From Rheinheimera tangshanensis (lineage in GTDB: Bacteria > Pseudomonadota > Gammaproteobacteria > Enterobacterales > Alteromonadaceae), in the NCBI RefSeq assembly GCF_014645135.1, contig NZ_BMLH01000011.1, positions 90,753-154,752 on the forward strand: a stretch of 64,000 bases of DNA, written 5' to 3'. Below, one piece after another: positions 18,168 through 27,213 of the stretch. Below the pieces are notes generated by a model. That model ran no database searches. It was given only the letters and a program-made list of their open reading frames with translations, and was not told the origin of the DNA. The position numbers and the translations under genes are program-made. The stretch's first letter is position 1; each line of letters begins with the position of its first letter.

Positions 18168-19646
18168 ATGCCCGATATGTCGATGGGAACCATAAGTCAG
18201 TCTTCGTATAGTAAAACCGTAAAAACTATCCTGAGCAAAATTCATGATGCCACAGCACTGAATGATTCAGTGTATGAAGTCGCTACTGATTATTTTCGTC
18301 ACGCAAAGCAGCAAGAGGACAAACTTACTCAACTGCAGATGCAGGTGCGTAAGTTTGAAAAAAAACCAGAGCTTTCCAGCGCAGAACAAAAGCAACTAGC
18401 AGAAGCACAGTCAGCATTAAAACTTTATGTCCGCATGTTGGATGATAGTCGTCTGGAGCGCTATCGAGCCTTAAAGGCCTTATGTTTGCAAGTGTTACAA
18501 CTGACTGAAGGCGAAAGCTTTGACGAAACAGTCCAGATGTCCTCTAAGTTTTTGGGGACTATTCAGCTGCTTGCTCCCAGCAACGGCAAATATGTGGCGT
18601 CGGTGAATCAAAAGTTTAAGCATTTATACAAAGGCGTTTTAAGTTTGCGACTGCTGGATCGTTTGCTGCTGGACGACGAACTGAACAATAATTACGTGCA
18701 GGCGAAAGTGCGTGCCGCCAAAGAAATGCTGGATAACTCAGAGGCCGCTTATCAGGCTGACTATTCTCCTTTTCGTGATGATGTGCAATTGCCATTGTTA
18801 ATGGCTGCTATTTTGCAGGATATCGGCACCTATCATCCGGACGCGCTGGCTATCTTGAAAGGACCTGAGGGCGATCTGGATGAGTTTCGGGTGCTGGATG
18901 ATACAAGTCGGGTTGCGCTATTAAAAATTAATTATCAGGAAACCTTAAGTTATGTGACAAAAGGGTTGGCCTGTGATCGTTACGTCGGTAATTCCAAAGA
19001 AGAGCGGGAGTTGTTTAATCAGAACGAGCAAGACAAACTGAATTTTGTTTACACCTTGCTTAAAAATGCGATTAAACCCGAAGGTGGTGTTGGGAATCTG
19101 CTAAAAATCCCACAGATTTATACATCCGTCGTCTTGTCGACCAAATTAAATCACAGCTATGAATCATTGCCTAAAGCGGCTCTGGTGCTACAAAGTGGTG
19201 TGGAACGTGGTTATTACCATAAAGCTGCTGTGGATGCGCTGCTTAAAATTACCGGCTTGTTTCCGCAAGGTTATGGGGTGACTTATATTCCAAAAGATTC
19301 CGATAAACGTGATCTGGACAGATATGAGTATGCGTTGGTTGTGTCTTTGTATCCGCCAGCTTTGGATATGCCGATCTGCAGGGTGGTCACCCGTAGCATG
19401 ACCTTTAGTAATACCGGGACTAATGTGGTGGTTAGTGTGGATAATAATCTGTATTTTCCAGCGGCCCGAAAAAAGTTAGAAAAAATGAGCGAAGAGCGGT
19501 TACTGGAAATACTGAGCAAGCTGGTCTCTAATTTTGAAGAACGCAAAAATATGGAGTTAATTCCAAAGTGCTGGTTTCCTGATGAGTATTTTTCTTACAG
19601 TAAAAATCAAAACTTATGGAATAAAGTGACTACTATCCAGAATTGA
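18168..19646 (+). CDS. HD-GYP-like protein with degenerate catalytic motif
   Basis: A 492-residue soluble protein. The first 200 residues are helical with a predicted coiled coil. From about 205 the pattern follows an HD-GYP domain: AAILQDIGTYHPDALAIL occupies the place of the HD helix (the metal His of HD is lost; QD remains) and the end part DALLKITGLFPQGYGVTYIPKDSD matches the typical C-terminal strand of HD-GYP proteins. The HHxxxxGxGYP loop is not recognisable. It is therefore probably not an active c-di-GMP phosphodiesterase. Start ambiguous (18168 or 18177). Alternative: an unrelated conserved helical family. Confidence 0.55.
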   Translation: MPDMSMGTISQSSYSKTVKTILSKIHDATALNDSVYEVATDYFRHAKQQEDKLTQLQMQVRKFEKKPELSSAEQKQLAEAQSALKLYVRMLDDSRLERYRALKALCLQVLQLTEGESFDETVQMSSKFLGTIQLLAPSNGKYVASVNQKFKHLYKGVLSLRLLDRLLLDDELNNNYVQAKVRAAKEMLDNSEAAYQADYSPFRDDVQLPLLMAAILQDIGTYHPDALAILKGPEGDLDEFRVLDDTSRVALLKINYQETLSYVTKGLACDRYVGNSKEERELFNQNEQDKLNFVYTLLKNAIKPEGGVGNLLKIPQIYTSVVLSTKLNHSYESLPKAALVLQSGVERGYYHKAAVDALLKITGLFPQGYGVTYIPKDSDKRDLDRYEYALVVSLYPPALDMPICRVVTRSMTFSNTGTNVVVSVDNNLYFPAARKKLEKMSEERLLEILSKLVSNFEERKNMELIPKCWFPDEYFSYSKNQNLWNKVTTIQN

Positions 19647-19673
19647 TCGTGATGCTGTGCCGTGAAATAAAAA

Positions 19674-19697
19674 AAGCCCGGCTGGATAGCCGGGCGA
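19674..19697 (-). terminator. Strong terminator facing the minus strand
   Basis: GCCCGGCT/AGCCGGGC with loop GGAT; on the minus strand the stem is followed by TTTTTTT (19669-19675), while on the plus strand there is no T-run. It therefore ends a leftward transcript coming from 19700-20132, although the nearest leftward gene (rlmA) stops 437 bp away. Confidence 0.78.
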
Positions 19698-20132
19698 AAA
19701 ATAGCGGTTCAGGGAGATAAACAAAACCGCTTGCGCTAGAACTCCTCACACTACAAACCTATTGATGGCCAGAAGACTCATCATTTCGTGATGGCGTCCA
19801 TACTGCAGCTAACAACATGGACCACAGCCATTAGTATTGGTTCAGTCTCAGGTGGTATCAGCTTCTCAACTGGTTAATGGCTGAGCAAAAGGCGGAGCAG
19901 CAGAAGGGGTCAGTTGCTTTGAGCATCACTGCATCCGTCTTGCGTTGACTTGTGCTCAGCATAAAGATGGATGCAGATGAAAGATAACGTTTTAACTCAA
20001 TAGCCTCTATCGGTTTAATTGATAAAGCGACTGTTGAGTGTCAGTAAGATCAGCAGAGATGCATCACAAGCAAAGTATTCTCTATTGCTCTGTCATCGAT
20101 CTAGGACCCAAGAGGTTTTTTCCTGCTCAGAC
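19698..20132 (-). ncRNA. Non-coding stretch, candidate small RNA or long 3' UTR
   Basis: No open frame of note lies here on either strand. Structures visible: GCGGTT/AACCGC (19704-19730) directly before the minus-strand terminator, CATCA/TGATG (around 19780-19793), and CTGCATCC/GGATGCAG (19929-19936 and 19969-19976). Together with a minus-strand terminator at 19674 this suggests either a leftward small RNA or a long structured 3' UTR of rlmA. It does not match 6S, tmRNA, RNase P, 4.5S or CsrB features that I can check by eye. Confidence 0.35.
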
Positions 20133-20942
20133 TCAGCTATTTTTCCTATATAAGTCTAAATAAAAGTTCAGACTGATCTGAGGCGAGCTTGCAGCAAACA
20201 GCTGTTTTTGCTCCGGTTTAAACTTCCAGGCTAAAGGTGTCATTTCCAGCAGGTTTAACACCATATCAGCAGGTAAATGTGTCAGTTGCAATTGAAGTTC
20301 GTGACGCTGCTGATGTTCAAAGCCGGCTATGGCTTCAATCTGATCGCTATGCAAGCGCACTGAACTGTAAACCTGCTGTTTAATTTCGATCAAATGCTGT
20401 GGAGCCGGAGTGACCGTGAGTAACAGGCCATCCGTTTTTAATACCCGTGCCAGTTCGTCAGGCTCGCAAGGTGCACAGAGTTTTAAAGCCGCATCAAAGC
20501 TTTGGTCGGCAAAAGGCAAATGCCAGGCACTGGCGACACAAAATTTGATCGCCGGATAGCTTTTAGCGGCTTTTTTGATAGCGGTTTTAGCAATGTCCAG
20601 ACCATACAATCCGAGTTCTTTATTCGCTAAAGCCTGCATCAATCTATTGCTGTAATAACCTTCGCCACAACCTAAGTCCAATAAGCTTGCCTGTGCTGGC
20701 AACACTTCGGAAAATATCTGATTTACTGCATCAGATAATGGCTGGTAGTACCCGGCGTTTAAAAAGTCCCGGCGGCTTTGCATCATCAGTGCGGAATCGC
20801 CCGGCACTTTAGAGTTTTTTTGTTGTACCGGCAATAAGTGCAAATATCCCTCTTTGGCTATGTCAAAGCTATGGTTGGATGCACAGACAAAGCTATTGTG
20901 CTGTTGCGTCAGGTGCTGCTGGCAAAGTGGGCAACGATACAT
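20133..20942 (-). CDS. rlmA: 23S rRNA (guanine-745-N1)-methyltransferase RlmA
   Basis: A 269-residue SAM enzyme forming m1G745 in helix 35 of 23S rRNA. The N-terminal zinc ribbon shows CPLCQQHL (Cys4, Cys7) and FVCASNHSFD (Cys20, His24), then FDIAKEGYLHLL and the KVPGDSALMMQSRRDFLNAGYY segment characteristic of RlmA. The SAM motif is LLDLGCGEGYY. The VOC gene follows on the same strand upstream with a 15-bp gap. Confidence 0.93.
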   Translation of the reverse strand: MYRCPLCQQHLTQQHNSFVCASNHSFDIAKEGYLHLLPVQQKNSKVPGDSALMMQSRRDFLNAGYYQPLSDAVNQIFSEVLPAQASLLDLGCGEGYYSNRLMQALANKELGLYGLDIAKTAIKKAAKSYPAIKFCVASAWHLPFADQSFDAALKLCAPCEPDELARVLKTDGLLLTVTPAPQHLIEIKQQVYSSVRLHSDQIEAIAGFEHQQRHELQLQLTHLPADMVLNLLEMTPLAWKFKPEQKQLFAASSPQISLNFYLDLYRKNS

Positions 20943-20957
20943 ACAGGCGTCTCCGGT

Positions 20958-21347
20958 TTAATTCAGTTGCAGCAAATCCCAGCGGGTGCCATATAAATCC
21001 TCAAAAACAGCCACAGTACCATAAGCTTCTTCGCGAGGTGTTTCGAGGAACTTCACGCCTTGTTGTTGCATTCTTGAGTGATCGCGCCAAAAATCGTCGG
21101 TATTTAAAAACAGAAAAACCCGGCCGCCACATTGATTGCCAATCTGTTGTTTTTGCTGTTCGTTACTGGCTTTAGCGAGTAACAGTGCGGTTTCAGTTGC
21201 ACCTTGAGGCCGCACTACCACCCATCTTTTATCCCCTTGCGGGCTGTCTTCCACTAAATCAAAACCAAGTTTTTGAGTGTAAAACTGTATCGCTTCGTCG
21301 TAGTCAGCGACCAATAGACTTATTAAACCTAAACGTTGTTTCATCAT
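20958..21347 (-). CDS. VOC (glyoxalase/bleomycin-resistance fold) protein
   Basis: A 129-residue protein with one pair of VOC beta-alpha-beta motifs: GLISLLVADYDEAIQFYTQKLGFDL at the start and FLETPREEAYGTVAVFEDLYGTRWDLLQ at the end. The C-terminal Glu-containing strand (VFEDLYG) fits a metal ligand. Substrate unknown; such genes are often resistance- or dioxygenase-like. Transcribed with rlmA. Confidence 0.85.
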   Translation of the reverse strand: MMKQRLGLISLLVADYDEAIQFYTQKLGFDLVEDSPQGDKRWVVVRPQGATETALLLAKASNEQQKQQIGNQCGGRVFLFLNTDDFWRDHSRMQQQGVKFLETPREEAYGTVAVFEDLYGTRWDLLQLN

Positions 21348-21500
21348 GTCGACCAGGGGACGGGTTAAAAAGTGGCGTTATGCTACCGACCTGCGGCCTG
21401 GGATACCAGTAAATATTCTCTCTTCACAGGCCTTTGGCTGGGCAGACAAAGAACTGAGTTGGTATAATGCCTTCTTTAATCGATCCCTGTGGAGAAACGA

Positions 21501-21833
21501 ATGTCTGGCTCAGAACTTGAACTCTGGACTTTGGATGAGTTGTGCGATCACGCCTTTGTAATTTTTGAAGAGTTAGCAGAGGAGAACTTGTCTGCTACAG
21601 ATTATGCGCTGTATCAACAACATGCGGTTGAATCTGCTTATGTAGATTTAGTGCCAGCCACTGAGGATTGGGTGGATATGATTGCTATGGACATAGACCC
21701 GGAACTGCATGTGGAGGCGCATATTGGTTTGTCAGAGATCAATGGTGTTGCTGAGTTGGTGCTTGCCCGCATTTTGTTGAGCAAAGAGAAGTTTGAAACT
21801 TTATGCCATGCCCGTTGGCGTGGACAAGACTAA
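21501..21833 (+). CDS. DUF440 dsDNA-mimic-type acidic protein
   Basis: A 110-residue very acidic protein. It matches the HI1450/YciU (DUF440) pattern: a DELCDHAFVIFEELAEENL helix, ATEDWVDMIAMDIDPELHVEAHIGLSEINGV, and the closing ARILLSKEKFETLCHARWRG. The family is proposed to mimic double-stranded DNA and bind HU-like proteins. I start at ATG 21501 because GGAG lies 6 bases upstream; an in-frame GTG at 21489 is less likely because it precedes that site. Confidence 0.86.
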   Translation: MSGSELELWTLDELCDHAFVIFEELAEENLSATDYALYQQHAVESAYVDLVPATEDWVDMIAMDIDPELHVEAHIGLSEINGVAELVLARILLSKEKFETLCHARWRGQD

Positions 21834-21891
21834 AACGAGCTAAAAAGTAAGCCAAGCCTCGGATTTTATATCATTTTTTGGGATTTTTCGT

Positions 21892-21919
21892 TTGCGACTG
21901 GCTATCTTGCGCCTACACT
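21892..21919 (+). promoter_or_regulatory. Candidate sigma-70 promoter
   Basis: TTGCGA (21892-21897), 16-bp spacer, TACACT (21914-21919) lies about 50 bp before the TTG start of the REC-TPR gene. Confidence 0.4.
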
Positions 21920-21971
21920 AAAGAAGTGTCAGTGATCGGATTTCAGGATCTGAGATAAACGAGGCAAAGGT

Positions 21972-23525
21972 TTGAGTCTTACCCGATTTGATTTTAGTAA
22001 GTTATTTGAACTCAATGTTTTAGTGATTGAGTCTGATCCTGCGTCTGGCCATCAGTTAAAGCAAAGCCTGATCGGCCTGGGTATCAAAAAGGTGGAACTG
22101 AGTCGCACAGCTCAAACGCTAATAAACGGCGAGGGCACAGCACCTTATGATGTGATCTTTCTGGATGATGATGCAGAACCTGCTTTAGCTGGTATCGATT
22201 TGATTGAGCTGTTGCTCAATCAACATAGTATCAGCCCTTTGTGCCGTCTGGTGGTGTTGTCGACAGCAACAGAGCGGCAAAAATATGCTGTGGATTATCC
22301 TTTTCATCAAATTGATTTTCTCGACAGACCTTGCAATAAATTTCATATGGATGAGCAACTGAAATTGCATGTCCGCTTAAAACCTTTTATGGATCAAATT
22401 CTGCCACTTGTGCATAAACGCCGTTATGTTGACGCCTTTAAATTGATAGGCGAGTTGCAGCATAGAGCGGGGCTGGATACTCCGGTGTCGGTACTGAAGC
22501 TCAAAGCAGAGATGTTATTAGAGCTTGGAGTCTGTGACGCCGCTTCTGCACTGATTAAAACCGCCTGTGCTAAACAGCAAAGCTGGGCTTTATGGTTACA
22601 GTTCTTATTGGATTACGAACAGGGAGATCTGGAGTCTTGTTACAGCTTTTTAGCCAGTAGCAGTGATGATTTGCAGCCTTATCAGGAACGAAAAGAAGTC
22701 TGGCAAATTTATCTGGCACTGGAAAACGAAGATTATGCAGCCGCTTTTGAGATAGCTTCAAAGTTTCCGGCCGCTGGCATGTCAACCCAGATCACTCAGT
22801 TAGTGCAGTTAGTGATGATGGCGTCAGGTAAGGCTGAGCAGGCGATAGATTTAGTTGAACGTAAAAGACGTCTTGCTGCGAGCGGTTTTCAGTTTTGTGC
22901 TCTGACTGTAAGTTTGTGCAAGCTGTTATTGTTTTTAATGGCCCAGACAACGGAACAGCAGCGGAGCTCACAATTACAAACACTGCTACAGCAGTCTTTT
23001 CGCCAGTTGATCGCAGACAAAGAAGCCAGTCAGTTTGCGGCTGAAATTATCTGGTTACAGGCCAGCCTGTTGGCTCAGGCAGAGGGGAAAGAGGCGGCTA
23101 TTGCGTTCTTAGAGAAACAAAAACAGCATTTATCGTCCATGCAGATGTCAGTCGCCAGTCAATGCCATGGGGCTACTCTGATGGCTGATCTTGGTAAAAT
23201 GAATGCTGCATTTGATTTACTGTATCTGGCGAATAAAACTTTAAACAGACTGCCGCACAGCATGCATAAAGTCTATGCAGCCTGCGTTCATCAACAAGCT
23301 TTTCATTTCATTTATGCCGCAGCAGAACGTGGGCATATTTATGCTCAAATGGGGTTACGACACGAAAAAGAAGGCGAATTGCGCCCTGCAGCGCAAATGT
23401 ACTACAAAGCCTTTCTGGCAGAACCCGATGATTTAGCTCATCAGGAACATTTGGCAAACTTGCTCAGCCAGTTAAAGCTAAGCAAGTTTAAAACCTTTGT
23501 GCTGGATCAATTTAACCAGCGTTAG
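21972..23525 (+). CDS. Response-regulator receiver domain with TPR tail
   Basis: A 517-residue protein: receiver domain in residues about 10-135 (LNVLVIESDPASGHQLKQSL; likely phospho-acceptor Asp in VIFLDDD; conserved Lys position replaced by a region DRPCNK), then about 350 residues of tetratricopeptide-like helices. There is no DNA-binding output domain, so it probably acts through protein contacts. Start is TTG at 21972 with GAGG 7 bases upstream. The 3' end overlaps the convergent nuclease gene by 14 bp. Confidence 0.82.
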   Translation: MSLTRFDFSKLFELNVLVIESDPASGHQLKQSLIGLGIKKVELSRTAQTLINGEGTAPYDVIFLDDDAEPALAGIDLIELLLNQHSISPLCRLVVLSTATERQKYAVDYPFHQIDFLDRPCNKFHMDEQLKLHVRLKPFMDQILPLVHKRRYVDAFKLIGELQHRAGLDTPVSVLKLKAEMLLELGVCDAASALIKTACAKQQSWALWLQFLLDYEQGDLESCYSFLASSSDDLQPYQERKEVWQIYLALENEDYAAAFEIASKFPAAGMSTQITQLVQLVMMASGKAEQAIDLVERKRRLAASGFQFCALTVSLCKLLLFLMAQTTEQQRSSQLQTLLQQSFRQLIADKEASQFAAEIIWLQASLLAQAEGKEAAIAFLEKQKQHLSSMQMSVASQCHGATLMADLGKMNAAFDLLYLANKTLNRLPHSMHKVYAACVHQQAFHFIYAAAERGHIYAQMGLRHEKEGELRPAAQMYYKAFLAEPDDLAHQEHLANLLSQLKLSKFKTFVLDQFNQR

Positions 23526-24300
23526 AGGCGTGATTAAAGCTGTGCTCCAGCACTAAAGCCAGACGCACTGCAGCTTGTTGCAGACGTTGCTCCAACTGCG
23601 GCAGATGCTGTTGCTGGTAGTTTTCATCGATAAGCATGCCTGGCTTATAACCCTGATAAATCAGTTTCACCAGCATCACGGACTCATTGGCCCAATCCAT
23701 TACGTTGACGCTTTGCCATTCTTGTTGTTTCGTCTTTAGCGCCTGATACAAAGCCTGCTGTTTGGTCGCATCCTGATAAGAGGCCGCTTCCAGAATACGG
23801 CTATCCCAGACTCCATGTAAATTCGATGGTTCACCTTCGAAATACACCGCGGTTCTATTACCACCTAAATCATCAGCATAACCCGCATGCAGAGGCTGAT
23901 GTAAATCTGCAATAAAATGACCGACAAAAAGCAAAGCCTCCAGTTGAGTTTTTGAGGGGGCAAAAGGCGTTAGTTTTTTCCGCTGCTGTTCAATGGCCGA
24001 TAAGACACAACCTTCAGCAGGACAGTGTTGCATAGTTAATTTGCTGTCAGAGCGCTGAATATTGACGTAATGCCAGACTTTGGTGTGCTGATATTCTGGC
24101 AGAGAGCGGACCTGATCCGGCCAGGAGCAGGCTTGGGTGAAATCTTTTTGTTCATGCAACTGCATCAGTTGCTGCACTTTTTGCTGGCTGACCGGGCTTA
24201 ATAACTGATAAGCCATAGAGCAGACCATCTGATGACCTAATTCGCCAAAAGCAAATACAGGGCTACAAAACAAAGCCAAAGCTAAAACCAGACTACGCAT
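23512..24300 (-). CDS. Secreted S1/P1-type nuclease
   Basis: A 262-residue protein. Signal peptide to Ala17 (VFA), mature N-terminus FGELGHQ, where the N-terminal residue and His are zinc ligands in the family. Further zinc motifs: CSWPDQVR, VWHYVNI, HFIADLHQPLHAGYADDLGGN and NLHGVWDS. The enzyme degrades single-stranded nucleic acids outside the cytoplasm, plausibly for nucleotide and phosphate scavenging. It is followed after 11 bp on the same strand by rlmJ upstream, so the two may be co-transcribed. Confidence 0.92.
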   Translation of the reverse strand: MRSLVLALALFCSPVFAFGELGHQMVCSMAYQLLSPVSQQKVQQLMQLHEQKDFTQACSWPDQVRSLPEYQHTKVWHYVNIQRSDSKLTMQHCPAEGCVLSAIEQQRKKLTPFAPSKTQLEALLFVGHFIADLHQPLHAGYADDLGGNRTAVYFEGEPSNLHGVWDSRILEAASYQDATKQQALYQALKTKQQEWQSVNVMDWANESVMLVKLIYQGYKPGMLIDENYQQQHLPQLEQRLQQAAVRLALVLEHSFNHASNAG

Positions 24301-24311
24301 AAAGTATTTCC

Positions 24312-25154
24312 TTATTCATCCACGAGTTGAGTGACTTGCCAGTGTGCAAGCGGACTTTGTGAAAGCAACGGCGACAGCTGTTTTAAGCAGTTTTCCATGT
24401 CTTGTTTCAGCGTAAAAGGCGGGTTAATCACCAGCATACCGCTACCTGTCATACCAAAACCCTCAGCATCTGGCTGTGGGCAATATTCTATTCGTAGCTG
24501 ATTGCGAATTTGTGTATCAACAATGGCATCAATAAAGCTTTCGACCGCCTGACGTTCAATCACCGGATACCAGATAGCATAAGTACCTTGCGGGAAACGC
24601 TGGTAAGCTTGCTGTAAACCTTTGATTAAATCCTGATATTCAGTTTTTAACTCATAAGGTGGATCAATCAGCACTAAGCCGCGTTTGGACAAAGGCGGCA
24701 ACATAGCGCGAAGGCCGGCCCAGGCATCCATTTTTTCAATACGGCTATGACGACGACGCTGAAACTGACTGGCCAGTATAGGATGATCGCTTGGGTGTAA
24801 TTCGGTGGCCTGAATAGTATCTGTAGCGCGACAGAGTAAATCGGCAATTTTAGGCGAACCCGGATAAAAGGCTAAATCGTCGTTGTCGTTTACCAGTCTG
24901 ATGGTATTTACATAAGCCTGGATATCCGCATTGCTGCCCTGATAGTTCCAGAGTTTGCCTATGCCGGTTTGGTATTCAGCCGTTTTTTGCGCATGTTCGC
25001 TGTGCAGGCTGTATAAACCAGCTCCGGCATGAGTATCATGGTAGCAAAAAGGTTTCTCTTTGCGTTTTAAGTAATTCAGGATACAAATCTGCACCAGATG
25101 TTTAATCACATCAGCGTGATTGCCTGCATGATAACTATGACGATAACTCAGCAT
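24312..25154 (-). CDS. rlmJ: 23S rRNA (adenine-2030-N6)-methyltransferase RlmJ
   Basis: A 280-residue SAM enzyme of the YhiR/RlmJ family: starts MLSYRHSYHAGNHADVIKHL, with DTHAGAGLYSL, the catalytic IDPPYE (N6-adenine DPPY motif), and the C-terminal GSGMLVINPPF. The length and order match E. coli RlmJ. It is leftward; the start is preceded by AAGAGTGAGCTT. Confidence 0.94.
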   Translation of the reverse strand: MLSYRHSYHAGNHADVIKHLVQICILNYLKRKEKPFCYHDTHAGAGLYSLHSEHAQKTAEYQTGIGKLWNYQGSNADIQAYVNTIRLVNDNDDLAFYPGSPKIADLLCRATDTIQATELHPSDHPILASQFQRRRHSRIEKMDAWAGLRAMLPPLSKRGLVLIDPPYELKTEYQDLIKGLQQAYQRFPQGTYAIWYPVIERQAVESFIDAIVDTQIRNQLRIEYCPQPDAEGFGMTGSGMLVINPPFTLKQDMENCLKQLSPLLSQSPLAHWQVTQLVDE

Positions 25155-25323
25155 AAGCTCACTCTTTTAAAACTATTTTCGCGCCGACAACGCATTAAAA
25201 GCGCAAGCATACTGCGCCAGAGCAGAAAGGCAAGTATTCTGTGAGCCAGAAGTTGCTTGGGATTCTGGCTGTTGCAGTGGTAAAATCTTCTCTATTCGCG
25301 ACACCGCAGCTACAGGATCTCCC

Positions 25324-26211
25324 TTGAATCGCAAAACCCCAGCACCACAGCATAAAAAAAATCAGCCTGGTTCAGAGCTGCAAAAACCCTGGACTAAGGT
25401 AAAACCAGCGTCAGGTAAAACAGCTGAAGCAAAAACTGCGGCGCCTAAAGCTGTGTCTGCCAAAGTGTTTAAACAGAACCGTCAGGAAGAAGCCAAAATT
25501 TATGGTGAAAATGCCTGTCGTGTCGCCTTTGTGCAGCGCCCGCAAGCTTTAGTGCGTTTGTATTTAAGCGAGCAAATGGCGCCTAAATTTGCAGATTTGA
25601 TGAAATATCTGGCGGCTAATAAAAAAGCCTACCATGTGGTGTCTGAAGCTGAGCTTGAAAAAGTTGCAGGCAGTCAGCATCACGGTGGTGTGGTACTACT
25701 GGTCAAACGTAAAGCAGTGATGTCACTGGCGACTTATTTAACTCAAAACGGTCGTAAAAAGCAGGATTGTTTGTTGGCCTTAGATGGTGTCGGTAATCCG
25801 CATAATTTAGGAGCTATAGCCCGCAGCTGCGCTCACTTTGGTATCAGTGGCATCGTAATGAAAGACCCTGAATTACTGGCGCAGGGTGCTGCTGCCCGCA
25901 CTGCTGAAGGTGGTGTTGAGTTTGTAGAGGGGTTAAGTTGTGACAACCTGCCTTTGGCATTGCAGTTGTGCAAACAAGCAGGTTATACCCTGGTGACCAC
26001 GTCAAGCCATGGTGGCGTCTCGCTGTACAGCAGCCAGTTGCCAGCCAAAGTCGTCATTGTGTTTGGTGAGGAAATGTTTGGTGTATCTCAGTCTGTGGCT
26101 AAATCTGCTGATATTGCGCTGCAAATTCCAGGCACTGGCAAAGTGGAATCGTTAAATGTGAGTGTGGCTGCCAGCCTGATTCTGGGCGAATGGTACCGTC
26201 AGCAGCAGTAA
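25324..26211 (+). CDS. yfiF: TrmH/SpoU-family RNA methyltransferase YfiF
   Basis: A 295-residue protein. A basic, Ala/Lys-rich low-complexity tail (1-60) precedes a SpoU substrate-binding domain (about 60-135) and a knotted SPOUT catalytic domain with LDGVGNPHNLGAIARSCAHFG, VIVFGEEMFGVS and PGTGKVESLNVSVAASL. It probably 2'-O-methylates tRNA or rRNA; the E. coli YfiF target is not established. Start TTG at 25324, since no ATG in frame precedes the SPOUT region, with AGGA upstream. Confidence 0.88.
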   Translation: MNRKTPAPQHKKNQPGSELQKPWTKVKPASGKTAEAKTAAPKAVSAKVFKQNRQEEAKIYGENACRVAFVQRPQALVRLYLSEQMAPKFADLMKYLAANKKAYHVVSEAELEKVAGSQHHGGVVLLVKRKAVMSLATYLTQNGRKKQDCLLALDGVGNPHNLGAIARSCAHFGISGIVMKDPELLAQGAAARTAEGGVEFVEGLSCDNLPLALQLCKQAGYTLVTTSSHGGVSLYSSQLPAKVVIVFGEEMFGVSQSVAKSADIALQIPGTGKVESLNVSVAASLILGEWYRQQQ

Positions 26212-26268
26212 ATCAGTCAGTAAGTCTGAGCAATGATAGGTACATCTGGTTGGGGGCTAAATATGGAT

Positions 26269-26406
26269 TCAGAGTATTAATCTTAATAAAGAACCCAGGG
26301 CAGGGGCTGTTTTTAGGGTTAAATAGGGGCCTGCCGCCAGGATCAAGCTAAGGCAAATAAAACTAAGTAAAAATCCGGTGACGCTTTGTTTGTTGTTGTC
26401 CATCAT
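26269..26406 (-). CDS. Candidate 45-residue membrane protein
   Basis: This short minus-strand frame starts at ATG 26406 (an ATGATG pair) with GGA about 9 bases upstream and stops at TGA 26269. The product has a polar N-terminus (MMDNNKQSVTG) and one strong hydrophobic segment (residues about 12-26, FLLSFICLSLILAAG), ending in leucine-rich residues. It lies in an otherwise empty 387-bp gap between yfiF and a YjdF-type gene. No family recognised; chance is possible. Confidence 0.4.
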   Translation of the reverse strand: MMDNNKQSVTGFLLSFICLSLILAAGPYLTLKTAPALGSLLRLIL

Positions 26407-26598
26407 CTTTGTGTCCGTTGAAATCCAGAGACCATTGTGCTTTCACTATTGGTTATTGTTTTCGAAAAAGTGATAAGCGGCGATTTTAGGGGATAGAAGG
26501 TCATTACAGAGCTGCTGGGTGTTGCACCCGTCTGGCCTTGCGCGTTTTGAGGTCACTGGGTTATATGGTGGTAACGAATTGGGAAAGGTGAAAGCAGG

Positions 26599-27213
26599 AT
26601 GAAACAAAGCGCGTGGTTAGTTGTATTTTTTGCTGTATTGATATGGTCTGGTATTGAACCTAAAGACCAATTTACCTGGTTTCTGGAAGTGTTACCTGCC
26701 TTGATTGGTCTGGTTGTACTGGCTCTGACCAAAAACCGTTTTCCTCTAACATCTTTGTTGTACAGCTTGATTTTGCTGCACTGCATTATTTTAATGGTGG
26801 GCGGGCATTACACTTATGCTGAAGTACCACTGTTTGACTGGATCCGGGACTGGACAGGCGGTGAGCGCAATAACTATGACAAAGTCGGGCATTTTGCGCA
26901 GGGTTTTATCCCTGTGATTATTTGCCGTGAAATTATTTTGCGCAGAGCTTTAATTTTTGGTCAAAGCTGGCAATGTTTTTTCAGCGTCTGTTTTTGTTTA
27001 GCCTTCAGTGCTTTTTATGAATTGATAGAGTGGTGGGTGGCTTTGTTGTCAGGCGAAGATGCGGCAGCATTTTTAGGGACTCAGGGTTATGTCTGGGATA
27101 CGCAGTCCGATATGGCCTGGGCTTTGACTGGCGCTCTGATTGGCTGGTTTAGCCTCAAAGCTTTGCATGATAAACAATTGCGGCAGTTACGGACCGAAAA
27201 GGGGCAGAGCTAG
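26599..27213 (+). CDS. DUF2238 (YjdF-like) inner-membrane protein
   Basis: A 204-residue protein with about six hydrophobic segments. Recognisable features are the DKVGHFAQGFIPVI block, FSAFYELIEWWVALLSGEDAAAFLGTQGYVWDTQSDM and the following glycine-rich membrane helix, all typical of DUF2238/YjdF. Function unknown. The TAG stop sits in the loop of the hairpin at 27202-27222. Confidence 0.86.
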   Translation: MKQSAWLVVFFAVLIWSGIEPKDQFTWFLEVLPALIGLVVLALTKNRFPLTSLLYSLILLHCIILMVGGHYTYAEVPLFDWIRDWTGGERNNYDKVGHFAQGFIPVIICREIILRRALIFGQSWQCFFSVCFCLAFSAFYELIEWWVALLSGEDAAAFLGTQGYVWDTQSDMAWALTGALIGWFSLKALHDKQLRQLRTEKGQS

